Shown: piece by piece, positions 9,961-18,619 of the stretch | How the letters are laid out: each line of letters begins with the position of its first letter | How positions within the stretch are numbered: the first letter of the stretch is position 1 | From: Agrobacterium tumefaciens | Lineage (GTDB): Bacteria > Pseudomonadota > Alphaproteobacteria > Rhizobiales > Rhizobiaceae | Reading direction: 5' to 3' | Length of the DNA: 64,000 bases | NCBI RefSeq assembly: GCF_000834635.1 | Contig: NZ_JXQV01000009.1 | Location: 434,001-498,000, forward strand | Translations under genes and position numbers: made by a program | The notes under the pieces: generated by a model | Told to the model about the DNA's origin: nothing | Databases searched by the model: none | Seen by the model: the letters and a program-made list of their open reading frames with translations, nothing else

Positions 9961-10992
9961 TTACCTTTCGGTCAGCTTCAACTCGATGCGTCTGTTCTGC
10001 GAGCGCGCTTCGGGCGTATCGCCATTAGCCAGGGGTTGGTATTCACCGAAGCCAGCCGCGACGAGGCGGTTTGCGGGGACGCCTTTGGAGATGAGATATT
10101 TGACCACGGAGGTGGCACGAGCAGAGGAAAGCTCCCAATTGTCGCGGAAGCGGCCATTGCCAGAAAGCTGGACATTATCCGTGTGGCCATCCACGCGCAG
10201 AACCCAGTTGATTTCGGCGGGAATTTCCTTGGCGAGATCAATCAGGGCCGTGGCGAGCTTGGCCATTTCGTCCTGACCTGCCGGGTTCATGTCATTGCCG
10301 CCTGAGGGAAACAGAACTTCGGACTGGAAGACGAAGCGGTCGCCCACAATACGAATATTTTCGCGGTCCGACAGGATCTCACGCAGGCGTCCAAAGAAAT
10401 CTGAACGATAGCGGTTCAACTCCTGCACCCGCTGGGCCAGCGCTACATTGAGGCGGCGACCGAGATCGGCGATCTTGACCTGCGAGGATGAATCCTTCGC
10501 CTCGGATGCCTGCAAGGCGGTTTCGACAGAGGCAATCTGCGCGCGAAGCGCTGCGATCTGCTGGTTGAGAAGGTCGATCTGGGCCGAGGCACGCGCACCT
10601 GTCTGGCGCGCATCTTCCAGTTCACCCGTCAACTGACCAACGCGGGCATTGGCGGCTGAACTATTGCCCGCGCCGGAGTCCAGCAGGGATTGCAGGCGCG
10701 AACGCTCGGTTTCCGACACGGCCAGCGTGGATTGGAGATTGGCCAGCGTATCTTCAATATCCTGCTTGCTACCCTTTTCCAGCGCCAGCAATTCGGTCAG
10801 TTCCGCGATCTGGTTGTTCAGCCGGCTCATCACCTCATCCTTGCCGGAAATTTCCCGCGAGAGAATGAACTGCGCCAGCACGAACACGGTGAGCAGGAAC
10901 ATGATGGCCATGAGAAGCGTGGACAAGGCATCCACGAAACCCGGCCAGTAATCGACACCCCGGTCGCGTCGGCGGTTGCGCCCAAGCGCCAT
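9961..10992 (-). CDS. OmpA/MotB-like peptidoglycan-binding protein
   Basis: Predicted 343 residues: one N-terminal membrane helix (about 20-40, FVDALSTLLMAIMFLLTVFV), a long coiled coil (about 50-185, many E/Q/L heptads), and a C-terminal OmpA domain (about 215-343) with VDGHTDNVQLSG and the peptidoglycan-binding end GFGEYQPLANGDTPEAR then SQNRRIEL. The layout equals a MotB/ExbD-like stator partner that anchors to the wall. It follows the MotA/ExbB-like gene; that gene's TGA overlaps a GTG at 10998. ATG 10992 was chosen for its better distance from GGGAG. Confidence 0.85.
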   Translation of the reverse strand: MALGRNRRRDRGVDYWPGFVDALSTLLMAIMFLLTVFVLAQFILSREISGKDEVMSRLNNQIAELTELLALEKGSKQDIEDTLANLQSTLAVSETERSRLQSLLDSGAGNSSAANARVGQLTGELEDARQTGARASAQIDLLNQQIAALRAQIASVETALQASEAKDSSSQVKIADLGRRLNVALAQRVQELNRYRSDFFGRLREILSDRENIRIVGDRFVFQSEVLFPSGGNDMNPAGQDEMAKLATALIDLAKEIPAEINWVLRVDGHTDNVQLSGNGRFRDNWELSSARATSVVKYLISKGVPANRLVAAGFGEYQPLANGDTPEARSQNRRIELKLTER

Positions 10993-10994
10993 GA

Positions 10995-12014
10995 TCACTC
11001 GCTCCCGTTATCGTGGCGGGATGAACTTCTGGCGTATTTCTGGTCGGCATCCATGCGCGCAGATAACCTGTCCAGCGTGCGGCGCAGGGATTTCGATTCC
11101 TCCTGCTGCGCCTCGATCCAGTCGCGCAGCATCTGCTGTTCGCCGCGCATGTTCTTGACGAGGCCCTGAATGCCTTCCGCAAGGCTGGTCATGGCGGCGA
11201 GCGAACGCTCGCTGCCAGCGGCACCGTAAGCGCCAGACTTGCCATCCGCGCCCATATCCTTGCCGGTATCGGTCACGGACGAAAGCCAGTTTTCCAGCTC
11301 TGTATAGAAGCGGTTCTGGGCACGACCGGCCTGAAGATCCAGAAAACCGAGAATGAGAGAGCCGGACAGACCGAGCAGAGAGGACGAAAACGCGGTGCCC
11401 ATGCCCGACAATGGCGCGGTAAGACCTGACTTCAATGACGAGAGGATATCGTTGGTGTCGCCCGATGTCGGGTCAAGGCCCTGAATGACGCCGCTGATAG
11501 CGGCAATGGTGCCGATGAGGCCCCAAAATGTGCCGAGCAGGCCGAGAAACACCAGAAGGCCGATGAGATAGCGCGACGTATCGCGCGATTCGTCCAGCCG
11601 CGTAGCGATGCTATCCAGCAGGGAGCGCTGCGTGACGGTGGAGACGCGCACATCGGTGCGCCTGCCGAAGACGGCGCGCATGGGCGCCAGAAGCTTTGGC
11701 GTGCGACCGGCCTTATCGACAGTGCCTGCGGCCTGAAAGCCGTTGAACCAGCGCACTTCCGGACGAAGCGAGAGAACCTGCGTGAAAACGAGAATGATGC
11801 CGATGACCAGAACGCCGAGAATGAAGCCGTTCAGGCCCGGATTGGTCATGAAAGCCGATTGCGCCTGCCGGAACAGAATGGCGGCGAGGAAGGCGACGAT
11901 GATGAGGAAGATGACCATCGTCCACAAAAATGGCGTGGGGCTCGACAGTTTGTGGTGATATTCCTTCGTCACCTCTCTCTCGACGCCAACGTCCAGCCGT
12001 TCCGTATCCGCCAT
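10995..12014 (-). CDS. MotA/TolQ/ExbB-like proton-channel protein
   Basis: Predicted 339 residues with four membrane segments: about 29-48 (FLWTMVIFLIIVAFLAAILF), 58-80, 148-170 (LIGLLVFLGLLGTFWGLIGT) and 210-232. The GTFWGL and GMGTAFSSSLLGL blocks match the MotA/ExbB channel fold. A coiled C-terminus ends in the cytoplasm. Together with the OmpA-like gene it forms an inner-membrane energy-transducing pair; no flagellar genes are near. ATG 12014 (MADTERLD) was picked because AAAGGGA lies nine bases upstream; ATG 12023 is too close to it. Confidence 0.82.
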   Translation of the reverse strand: MADTERLDVGVEREVTKEYHHKLSSPTPFLWTMVIFLIIVAFLAAILFRQAQSAFMTNPGLNGFILGVLVIGIILVFTQVLSLRPEVRWFNGFQAAGTVDKAGRTPKLLAPMRAVFGRRTDVRVSTVTQRSLLDSIATRLDESRDTSRYLIGLLVFLGLLGTFWGLIGTIAAISGVIQGLDPTSGDTNDILSSLKSGLTAPLSGMGTAFSSSLLGLSGSLILGFLDLQAGRAQNRFYTELENWLSSVTDTGKDMGADGKSGAYGAAGSERSLAAMTSLAEGIQGLVKNMRGEQQMLRDWIEAQQEESKSLRRTLDRLSARMDADQKYARSSSRHDNGSE

Positions 12015-12150
12015 AATGCTCATTCCCTTTGGACCTGCCGCAACACACGTTTGAACACGCCTTGCAGCGGTTCGCAAACGCATGATTGCGGTTACGAGCG
12101 GAAGCTAGTGGAAAATTGCGACGAATTGAAGTGAAAAGCCGGTAACGTCC

Positions 12151-12170
12151 CAAGGGTTTTTTAACCCTTG
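12151..12170. repeat. Perfect hairpin between the MotA-like gene and suhB
   Basis: CAAGGGTT-TTTT-AACCCTTG, eight pairs. It lacks a T-run after the stem on either strand. It may stabilise or end the suhB transcript (minus strand). Confidence 0.45.
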
Positions 12171-12227
12171 TTCAAGAGAGGCATCAGCAAACGCCTCCTC
12201 TGGAGATTGACGAGCGAAAAAAGAGGC

Positions 12228-13028
12228 TTAACGGCCCGGAATGGGTCGGTTGACGACTTCGTGCAACGCCTTGCGGATATATTCGTTACCGGCAACGACG
12301 GTGCCGGTGCCGAGAATATCCTGTCCGCCCTTCATGTCACTGACGAAACCGCCCGCTTCACGGATGATGACGAGACCGGCAGCCATATCCCAAGGGGAAA
12401 GATCAGCTTCCCAGAAACCATCAAGACGGCCAGCGGCAACATAGGCCAGATCCAGCGATGCAGCGCCGAAACGACGGATGCCAGCCACTTCGCCCATGGC
12501 ATGACGCAGCTCCACCAGGAACTTGCCGTGATTGCCACGACCCAGATGCGGCACGCCGCAGCTGACAACGCAATCGGTGATCTGCTTGCGGGCGGCCACG
12601 CGAATGCGGCGATCATTAAGGAACGCGCCACTGCCGCGTTCCGCCGTGAAAAGCTCATCCGTTGCGGGATTGAAGATCACGCCTGCGACGATTTCGCCAT
12701 TGCGCTCCAGCGCGATGGAAACGGCAAATTGCGGAATGCCGTGCAAGAAGTTGGTGGTGCCATCAAGCGGATCGACGATCCAGCGATGCGCGCCGTCAGA
12801 GCCCTTTTCCTCGCCGCCTTCCTCACCCAGAAAGTCATAGGTCGGGCGGGCTTTCATCAGCTCGTCATGGACGATCTTTTCAGCCTTGAGGTCTGCCTGG
12901 GACACGAAATCGCCAGGGCCCTTGACCGAAACCTGCAGGTTCTGAACTTCACCGAAGTCACGAGCCAACGATTTTCCGGCCTTGAGAGCGGCCTGAACCA
13001 TGACATTGAGAAGGGCTGAACGGGCCAT
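12228..13028 (-). CDS. suhB: Inositol monophosphatase family protein
   Basis: Predicted 266 residues, full length. It hydrolyses inositol-1-phosphate and related sugar phosphates with Mg2+. The metal-binding blocks are clear: LGEEGGEE (E), WIVDPLDGTTNFLHGIPQFA (DPxDGT) and the late WDMAAGLVIIREAGG. AGGAACAACGTC precedes the ATG. It is the third gene of a minus-strand set between the Sel1 protein and the MotA-like gene, but gaps of over 100 bases on both sides suggest its own promoter. Confidence 0.93.
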   Translation of the reverse strand: MARSALLNVMVQAALKAGKSLARDFGEVQNLQVSVKGPGDFVSQADLKAEKIVHDELMKARPTYDFLGEEGGEEKGSDGAHRWIVDPLDGTTNFLHGIPQFAVSIALERNGEIVAGVIFNPATDELFTAERGSGAFLNDRRIRVAARKQITDCVVSCGVPHLGRGNHGKFLVELRHAMGEVAGIRRFGAASLDLAYVAAGRLDGFWEADLSPWDMAAGLVIIREAGGFVSDMKGGQDILGTGTVVAGNEYIRKALHEVVNRPIPGR

Positions 13029-13180
13029 GACGTTGTTCCTGAAAGGTGGCTGAACCTGCTAGCCGAAATTTCCGGCAGGCACGCAAATGCGGTTTCTGAT
13101 TGAAAGTTTGCGGTTCAAGACCACAAAACGCGCTGGAATTCAAGGTAAAAAGCCGAAAGGCAGCCGAACAGGCGTCCGAC

Positions 13181-14386
13181 TCAGGCAGGGCGGAAGCGGT
13201 TTGCCGCGTCAATGGCTTTTCTTTGCTGCTCTTCTTCGATTCCGAGGTAGAAATCTTCCAATCCGGGGTCCTTGAGACCGGCGCGGCGCGAAAGCACGTA
13301 CCACTTCGCGGCTTCGACCGGATCAGGCTTGGTGCCGAGCGCCTGAATATAAAGATGGGCGATCTTGTTCTGGGCAACGACATTGCCGCGCTGGGCAGCG
13401 CCAAGGAGCCAGCGGAAGCCCTCTTCCAGATTGCGCTCACCGCCCACACCGTTGACGAGCCAGACGCCGAGATCGACCTGCGCCGTATCGAAACCTGCTT
13501 TTGCGGCGCGCATCAGCCAGTCGCGGGACTTGGCTTTCTTTTCGGGCGGGATGTCGTTGAGGTTCCAGTAGATCTGCGAAACGGCATATTGCGCGTCGGC
13601 TACGCCCTTTTCGGCCGATTTCTCATAAAATGGCAAAGCGGAGTGAAGGCCATTGGGTCCCGGCGCCTGCGACACCAGGATCTGCGCCCAGTTGAATTCC
13701 GCCTCGGCATTGCCAGCCTCGGCAGCACGGCGCATGTAATCGTCGGCCAGCGTCTTGTCGCGCTTGACGACTTTGCCTTCCATCAGAATGAGGGCATATT
13801 TGAACATGGCGACGGGATCGCCGCCCTTTGCCGCCTGCTCGAACCAGAAGGCTGCCGTCTTGTCATCGCGGGCAATGCCGAAGCCGCGAGACATCATCTC
13901 CGCCACCAGCGTCTGGGCCGGTGCATCGCCTTTTTCCGCGCGCGCCAAAGCCTTGGACAGCGCCTGCACATATTCACCGCGCTGATAATGGCCAAAGGCC
14001 TCATCCACTTTGCCGGTGAATTTTTTCTCGGGCGGAAGGGCTGGAAGCTCGGCCCCCATGCGCTGGTAGACAGTGACACCTTCAGAAGGCTGCAAATCCT
14101 TCTGATCGTCAGCGCCAACGCGCCCCTTGCGGATCGGCTCGGCATTGGCGTCAGACGGACGCGACAGGACCTCAGGGCCATCGGCTTTGGCGGGGCCAAA
14201 ATCCGTATCTTCATCCGTCGGTGTCATCGTATTAGGCTGCGGCGCGCTCGTTCCCACACCCGGCAGAAGCTCGGATTGTGGCGGTGCCGGTTTCGGGTCC
14301 TGCGCGAAAACGGCATGCGGCACAATCGCGCAAGCCAGAGCGAGAGCCGAAACAGACAGACGGAAACGAAGCAAACGAGCGATCAT
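13181..14386 (-). CDS. Secreted Sel1-repeat (TPR-like) protein
   Basis: Predicted 401 residues with a signal peptide (LRFRLSVSALALACAIVPHA, cut after VFAQ) and a proline/serine-rich spacer to about residue 85. At least six Sel1-type repeats follow, for example AAFWFEQAAKGGDPVAMFKY and LPFYEKSAEKGVADAQYAVS. Such solenoids bind partner proteins in the periplasm; the partner is unknown. ATG 14386 is used; a TTG at 14398 overlaps the TGA of the upstream ThiE-like gene, so translational coupling is likely. Confidence 0.85.
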   Translation of the reverse strand: MIARLLRFRLSVSALALACAIVPHAVFAQDPKPAPPQSELLPGVGTSAPQPNTMTPTDEDTDFGPAKADGPEVLSRPSDANAEPIRKGRVGADDQKDLQPSEGVTVYQRMGAELPALPPEKKFTGKVDEAFGHYQRGEYVQALSKALARAEKGDAPAQTLVAEMMSRGFGIARDDKTAAFWFEQAAKGGDPVAMFKYALILMEGKVVKRDKTLADDYMRRAAEAGNAEAEFNWAQILVSQAPGPNGLHSALPFYEKSAEKGVADAQYAVSQIYWNLNDIPPEKKAKSRDWLMRAAKAGFDTAQVDLGVWLVNGVGGERNLEEGFRWLLGAAQRGNVVAQNKIAHLYIQALGTKPDPVEAAKWYVLSRRAGLKDPGLEDFYLGIEEEQQRKAIDAANRFRPA

Positions 14387-14394
14387 CGCCTGTA

Positions 14395-15048
14395 TCAACC
14401 GCCAAACCGTGGCGCTTTTTCGTCCAGCAGCGCATTCGCTTCAGCAACCGCCTGCGCGGCACCTCCGGCATGGCCGAAAACGGCATCCCGCAGGGCAACG
14501 AACTCAACGCCGGTTTCCGACACGGCAACCACCGAGGCGACATCGGAACCGCCCATGACGATGGCCGGGATTTCGATCATGGAAGCCCACCATTCGCCAA
14601 GCGCGAGGTTCTTGGAATGCGCGTCCGGCTTGATATCGCCTTCCAGCTTACCGAAAAACACGTAATCGGGGTTGCTCTCACCCTGTTCCAGCGCCTTGTG
14701 ACGGTCATCGGCATTGCCGCCGCCAACGATGAGCTTTGGCGAGAAACTCTCCATTGCTTCAGCCAAAGCTTCCGCACCGCCGAGCACATGCAGGCCATCT
14801 GCCTTCACACGGCTTGCCGTGCGGCTATCGCCAGCCACCAGTGCCGCGGCCCCTGCCTCCTGGACGATGGGAACCAGCGTCTCGGCCAATTTCTGGAAGG
14901 CCGCGTCGTCAAGACCATATTGCGGAATGATGACGGACGCGACATCGCCGCCACGCAGCGCATCTTGCAGCGTCTTTGCCTGATGGTCGGCATCATCATG
15001 CGCAGGCACGATCAGAACGAGGCGGCAACGGTTTTTGGGTGCAGACAT
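14395..15048 (-). CDS. Thiamine phosphate synthase (ThiE/TenI) family protein
   Basis: Predicted 217-residue TIM-barrel protein. Family cues are VIIPQYGLDDAAFQKLAETL, AAALVAGDSRTASRVKADG, DYVFFGKLEGD and EIPAIVMGGSD. True ThiE couples hydroxymethylpyrimidine and thiazole phosphates; second copies in rhizobia are often of unclear role, so activity is not certain. The start at 15048 (MSAPKNRC) has GGAAAAACC upstream; 15060 is an alternative. It is divergent from the TauE/SafE gene and overlaps the Sel1 gene's first possible start. Confidence 0.75.
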   Translation of the reverse strand: MSAPKNRCRLVLIVPAHDDADHQAKTLQDALRGGDVASVIIPQYGLDDAAFQKLAETLVPIVQEAGAAALVAGDSRTASRVKADGLHVLGGAEALAEAMESFSPKLIVGGGNADDRHKALEQGESNPDYVFFGKLEGDIKPDAHSKNLALGEWWASMIEIPAIVMGGSDVASVVAVSETGVEFVALRDAVFGHAGGAAQAVAEANALLDEKAPRFGG

Positions 15049-15153
15049 CGGTTTTTCCATTTTCCGCAGACAGAACGCTTCTCGCGCAATCTGCACTCGT
15101 TTTCATATAGCAATTCCGATAGACCGGACAGGCGAAAGGATCAACCTTCATCC

Positions 15154-15921
15154 ATGCTGCATGATTTTCATTTTTTTCTCGTCGCAATCCCCGCTGTCAT
15201 CCTTGTTGGCCTTTCCAAAGGCGGGCTGGGCGGCGCGCTGGCATTGATGGGCGTGCCTTTGATGGCGCTGGCCGTGCCGCCGGTGCAGGCAGCTGCGATC
15301 TTTTTGCCGATCCTCGTGGTCATGGATCTGGTCGCGCTGATGGCCTGGCGCAAATACAATCACCGCCAGACGCTGCTGCTCATGCTGCCGGGGGCGATTG
15401 CAGGGATTACGCTCGGCTGGGCGATGTCCAGCATGATTTCAGCCGATGCCATGCGCCTTGTCGTGGCAAGCGTCACCATCATCTTTGTCATCCGCTATTT
15501 CTTTGAGGCCTATCGCACAGCGCGCGCCGGGCAGGAAGCACCAGCCAAAGCCCAGAGCCCGGTGAAGGCGACCATTTGGTCCAGCCTTTCGGGCTATGCC
15601 AGCTTCGTGGCCCATGCAGGCGGCCCGCCTTTCCAGATCTACGTGCTGCCGCTGAAACTGGACCCGAAGGTCTATACCGGCATGAGCGTTCGCTTCTTCG
15701 CCATCATGAATGCCATCAAGCTCATTCCCTATTTTGCGCTGGGTGCGCTTGATTCCGCAAACCTCACGACATCGGCCATGCTGCTGCCGGTTGCCATGGT
15801 GGCAACCTTTGCCGGGGCAAAGGTGGTGAAATACATGAAGCCGGCGATCTTTTATCCGCTGATGTACGCCATGGCCTTTCTGGCGGCGCTGAAGCTTCTG
15901 TGGGATGGGCTACCGATCTAG
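15154..15921 (+). CDS. TauE/SafE family sulfite/anion permease
   Basis: Predicted 255 residues with about eight membrane helices. The N-terminal GLSKGGLGGALALMGVPLMA and central AHAGGPPFQIYVLPLKLDP motifs are the two internally related halves of TauE/SafE transporters. These move sulfite, sulfonates or organic anions across the inner membrane; the substrate here is unknown. The Shine-Dalgarno (AAAGGA) is 13 bases before this ATG, somewhat distant. A weak hairpin follows at 15938-15976. Confidence 0.85.
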   Translation: MLHDFHFFLVAIPAVILVGLSKGGLGGALALMGVPLMALAVPPVQAAAIFLPILVVMDLVALMAWRKYNHRQTLLLMLPGAIAGITLGWAMSSMISADAMRLVVASVTIIFVIRYFFEAYRTARAGQEAPAKAQSPVKATIWSSLSGYASFVAHAGGPPFQIYVLPLKLDPKVYTGMSVRFFAIMNAIKLIPYFALGALDSANLTTSAMLLPVAMVATFAGAKVVKYMKPAIFYPLMYAMAFLAALKLLWDGLPI

Positions 15922-15937
15922 CCACGGTAAGCCAAAC

Positions 15938-15976
15938 AAAAGGCCCTGATCGCGGTAGCAATCAGAGCCGGGCTTT
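15938..15976 (+). terminator. Weak hairpin after the TauE/SafE gene
   Basis: AAAGGCCCTGAT pairs imperfectly with ATCAGAGCCGGGCTTT around a ten-base loop. It lies between convergent genes and may serve both. Confidence 0.4.
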
Positions 15977-16027
15977 CAGGCTGCGACGTAAACGATACTG
16001 ACGTCAGGCAACAAAGATTTTAGGCGA

Positions 16028-16204
16028 TTAATGCTTGGTGGAGGCTTGCAGCCTCTGCATTTCATCCTTCAGGCGCAGTTTTTTGCGTTTAAGATCCACA
16101 ATCTGCCGATCATCTGAGGAGGGAGAAGCCAATACGGTTTCTAGCTCCTCCTCAAGAGCACCGTGTTTCTTTTCCAGCGATGCAATATGAGCCTGAATGG
16201 TCAT
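16028..16204 (-). CDS. DUF465/YdcH-like small coiled-coil protein
   Basis: 58 residues, beginning MTIQAHIASLEKKHGALEEE and ending KLRLKDEMQRLQASTKH. The pattern LEKKHGALEEEL followed by DxxQIVDLKRKKLRLKDEM is the DUF465 hallmark, a helical hairpin of unknown function. AAGGAAGGA lies upstream of the ATG. It lies 236 bases from a second DUF465 gene on the other strand, so the two are divergently transcribed. Identification by family pattern is firm. Confidence 0.85.
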   Translation of the reverse strand: MTIQAHIASLEKKHGALEEELETVLASPSSDDRQIVDLKRKKLRLKDEMQRLQASTKH

Positions 16205-16440
16205 GCGGCACGTCCTTCCTTGTTGAACCTACCTCCCGCGCTCCATCGCAGGAGTTTCAGGTTTACGACAGCAATGTGACATGGAACGCCGCGCTTGTCG
16301 AAGGCGAAATGAAGGCCATAATGGGGCAATTTGGTTGTAAGGGAAACTTCCCGTTACCGTGATTTGATGGTACAGGCACCAAGAGCGACAACAAAATAGC
16401 CGGATGGCGGTCCGGTTGTCTTAAAATGGGGAAGACAGAG

Positions 16441-16644
16441 ATGCCCGATCAGGATCAGGCCGACGTTCGGCTGGTGCTTGCGCGACTTCGCCAGGAACAC
16501 GAAGATTACGATGCGGCAATCAACGCCATGATGCAGACCAACTGCGAAGCGTTGCGCATTCAGCGCATGAAGAAGAAGAAGCTGGTTATCAAAGACAAGA
16601 TGACACAGATCGAAGACCAGATTATTCCCGATATTATTGCCTGA
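16441..16644 (+). CDS. DUF465/YdcH family small protein
   Basis: 67 residues; [20 protein letters not shown] then [20 protein letters not shown] is the DUF465 helical hairpin. ATG 16441 has GGGGAAG ten bases upstream; an in-frame ATG 16426 overlaps that Shine-Dalgarno and is less likely. It lies 14 bases before purE on the same strand and is probably the first gene of the purE-purK unit. Function unknown. Confidence 0.85.
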   Translation: MPDQDQADVRLVLARLRQEHEDYDAAINAMMQTNCEALRIQRMKKKKLVIKDKMTQIEDQIIPDIIA

Positions 16645-16658
16645 TACGGAGATCACCG

Positions 16659-17159
16659 TTGAGCACAGAAACACCGCCCGTCGCCATCATCATGGGTAGC
16701 CAGTCTGACTGGGAAACCATGAAAAACGCCGCCGATACGCTGGACGCGCTGGATGTGGAATATGAAGCGCGCATCATTTCCGCCCATCGCACGCCAGAGC
16801 GCATGTTCAGCTTTGCCAGCGGCGCGCGCGACGAAGGTTTCAAGGTCATTATAGCAGGTGCCGGTGGCGCAGCCCACCTGCCCGGCATGACAGCCGCCTT
16901 GACACCACTGCCCGTGTTCGGTGTTCCCGTACAGTCAAAAACCATGTCGGGTCAGGACAGTCTTTATTCCATCGTCCAGATGCCCGCCGGTATTCCCGTC
17001 GGCACGCTGGCCATCGGCCGCGCCGGTGCCATCAATGCGGCCCTTCTCGCCGCAGCCGTGCTGGCGCTTTCCGATGAGGATCTGGCAGACCGACTGGACG
17101 AATACCGCGCCCGCCAGACAGCGGCCATTGCAGAATACCCGCTGGATACGCCGCAATGA
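16659..17159 (+). CDS. purE: 5-(carboxyamino)imidazole ribonucleotide mutase
   Basis: Predicted 166 residues. PurE moves the carboxyl group of N5-CAIR to C4, giving CAIR in purine synthesis. Signature blocks are [36 protein letters not shown] and the [10 protein letters not shown] loop. The start is TTG (16659) with CGGAG at 16647-16651; no ATG occurs before the conserved GSQSD block. The stop overlaps the purK start (ATGA), so PurE and PurK are coupled, as fits their consecutive steps. Confidence 0.95.
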   Translation: MSTETPPVAIIMGSQSDWETMKNAADTLDALDVEYEARIISAHRTPERMFSFASGARDEGFKVIIAGAGGAAHLPGMTAALTPLPVFGVPVQSKTMSGQDSLYSIVQMPAGIPVGTLAIGRAGAINAALLAAAVLALSDEDLADRLDEYRARQTAAIAEYPLDTPQ

Positions 17160-18265
17160 CATCGAAACTTCAAGGGAAATCCGGAACCATCGGCATTATC
17201 GGTGGCGGTCAGCTTGCGCGCATGCTGGCCATGGCTGCTGCCCGCCTCAACTTCCGCACCATCGTGCTGGAACCACAGGCCGATTGTCCGGCAGCACAGG
17301 TCTGCAATCGGCAGATCGTGGCCGCCTATGATGACGAGACGGCGCTGGCCGAGCTTGCCAGCGTTTGCGACGTGGTGACCTATGAGTTTGAGAATGTGCC
17401 CGTCGTGGCCGCACAGACGCTGTCGGCGTCTGTGCCCGTCTATCCGCCACCGCAGGCGCTCAGCGCCTCGCAGGACCGGCTGACGGAAAAGCGCTTCCTC
17501 AATGATTGCGGCATCCCGACCGCTGGTTTCCGGCCAGTGGACGATCAGGCAGGTCTTGAAGCCGCCGTTGCGGAGTTTGGCGGCAAAGGCGTGCTGAAGA
17601 CCCGCCGCATGGGATATGACGGCAAGGGCCAGCGCGTGTTCAAGGGCGGCGAAGACCTGACCGGCATCTTCGAGGCGATGGGTGGCGTTGCCCTCATCCT
17701 CGAAAGCTTCGTGCCCTTCGAGCGTGAAATCTCCATCATTGCCGCCCGCTTTGCCGATGGCACCGTGACCTGCTATGACCCTGCCGAAAACGTGCATCTT
17801 TCCGGCATTCTCCACACCTCCACCGTTCCGGCCAATCTTTCCGACGCGGCCAGAGCCGTGGCCGAGGAATCCGCAGGCAAGCTGCTGGCAGCGCTGGATT
17901 ATGTCGGCGTCGTCGGTATCGAGTTCTTTGTTCTTGGCGACGGATCGCTGGTCGCAAACGAGATCGCGCCACGTGTGCACAATACCGGCCACTGGACGGA
18001 AGCAGCCTGCGTGGTTTCGCAGTTCGAACAGCATATTCGTGCAGTGGCGGGGCTTGCTCCCGGCTCCACACAGCGGCATTCCGATTGTGTGATGACCAAC
18101 CTGATTGGCGACGACATCAACGATGTGCCGGGCTGGCTGGCAAAAGAGGATTGCCTTGTGCATCTCTACGGCAAGACAGAAGCCCGTGCAGGCCGCAAGA
18201 TGGGCCATGTTACGCAGGTAACGAGCCCCGGAAAACCAAGTCTCTCCCGGCAAAATATGCCTTAA
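17156..18265 (+). CDS. purK: N5-carboxyaminoimidazole ribonucleotide synthase
   Basis: Predicted 369 residues, ATP-grasp enzyme that carboxylates AIR with ATP and bicarbonate, feeding PurE. N-terminal [20 protein letters not shown], central [14 protein letters not shown] (nucleotide binding), and [17 protein letters not shown] are diagnostic. The C-terminal GRKMGHVT is the usual end of the family, after which about 15 extra residues follow. It overlaps purE by four bases. Confidence 0.94.
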   Translation: MTSKLQGKSGTIGIIGGGQLARMLAMAAARLNFRTIVLEPQADCPAAQVCNRQIVAAYDDETALAELASVCDVVTYEFENVPVVAAQTLSASVPVYPPPQALSASQDRLTEKRFLNDCGIPTAGFRPVDDQAGLEAAVAEFGGKGVLKTRRMGYDGKGQRVFKGGEDLTGIFEAMGGVALILESFVPFEREISIIAARFADGTVTCYDPAENVHLSGILHTSTVPANLSDAARAVAEESAGKLLAALDYVGVVGIEFFVLGDGSLVANEIAPRVHNTGHWTEAACVVSQFEQHIRAVAGLAPGSTQRHSDCVMTNLIGDDINDVPGWLAKEDCLVHLYGKTEARAGRKMGHVTQVTSPGKPSLSRQNMP

Positions 18266-18310
18266 TGTGTTGACAGGCTGGGACTGACGGGGTATTTGCC
18301 AGCCAACCGA

Positions 18311-18339
18311 AAAAAGCGCGCCCTCGTAGCGCGTTTTTG
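18311..18339 (+). terminator. Probable terminator of purEK
   Basis: AAAAAGCGCG, loop, then CGCGTTTTT just past purK. The stem is short but flanked by matching A- and T-runs. Confidence 0.6.
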
Positions 18340-18392
18340 ATTGTTGAGATATGCGTGGCAAGAAGCGTCACGCCAAACTGCGGACCAGAAAA

Positions 18393-18518
18393 ATGAAAAT
18401 CAAGAACTCGCTTAAAGCGCTTAAGGCCCGTCACCGCGACAACCGTCTGGTTCGCCGTAAGGGCCGCGTCTACATCATCAACAAGATGAACCCACGTTTC
18501 AAGGCTCGTCAGGGCTGA
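18393..18518 (+). CDS. rpmJ: 50S ribosomal protein L36
   Basis: 41 residues: [20 protein letters not shown], then [21 protein letters not shown]. This is the zinc-free L36 form (no cysteines) typical of alphaproteobacteria. An in-frame ATG at 18351 would add 14 basic residues but lacks a proper Shine-Dalgarno distance and is not part of the family. It is transcribed alone after the purK terminator. Confidence 0.93.
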   Translation: MKIKNSLKALKARHRDNRLVRRKGRVYIINKMNPRFKARQG

Positions 18519-18619
18519 TTAACGTTTGCATCTGTGCCCGTCTCGTCGTGGCGGATCACATTGTTGATAGACTGCAAAATTCGATTTCATAATTGGCGCA
18601 GCTGGATTATCCTGTCCAG

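Noticed and set aside
10995-12014. Flagellar motA
   Set aside because: No flagellar genes nearby, and the partner is an OmpA protein with long coiled coil; called MotA/ExbB-like only.
12084-12227. suhB-type regulatory RNA near suhB
   Set aside because: Only a plain hairpin and a GAGAGGC/GCCTC pairing are visible; I could not match the conserved features of the described suhB/mmgR RNA.
13100-14665. 521-codon plus-strand frame
   Set aside because: Antisense to the Sel1-repeat gene, whose signal peptide and repeats are clear.
18351-18392. Longer start for L36 giving 55 residues
   Set aside because: The added [14 protein letters not shown] is not part of L36 and the ribosome site would be too close to that ATG.
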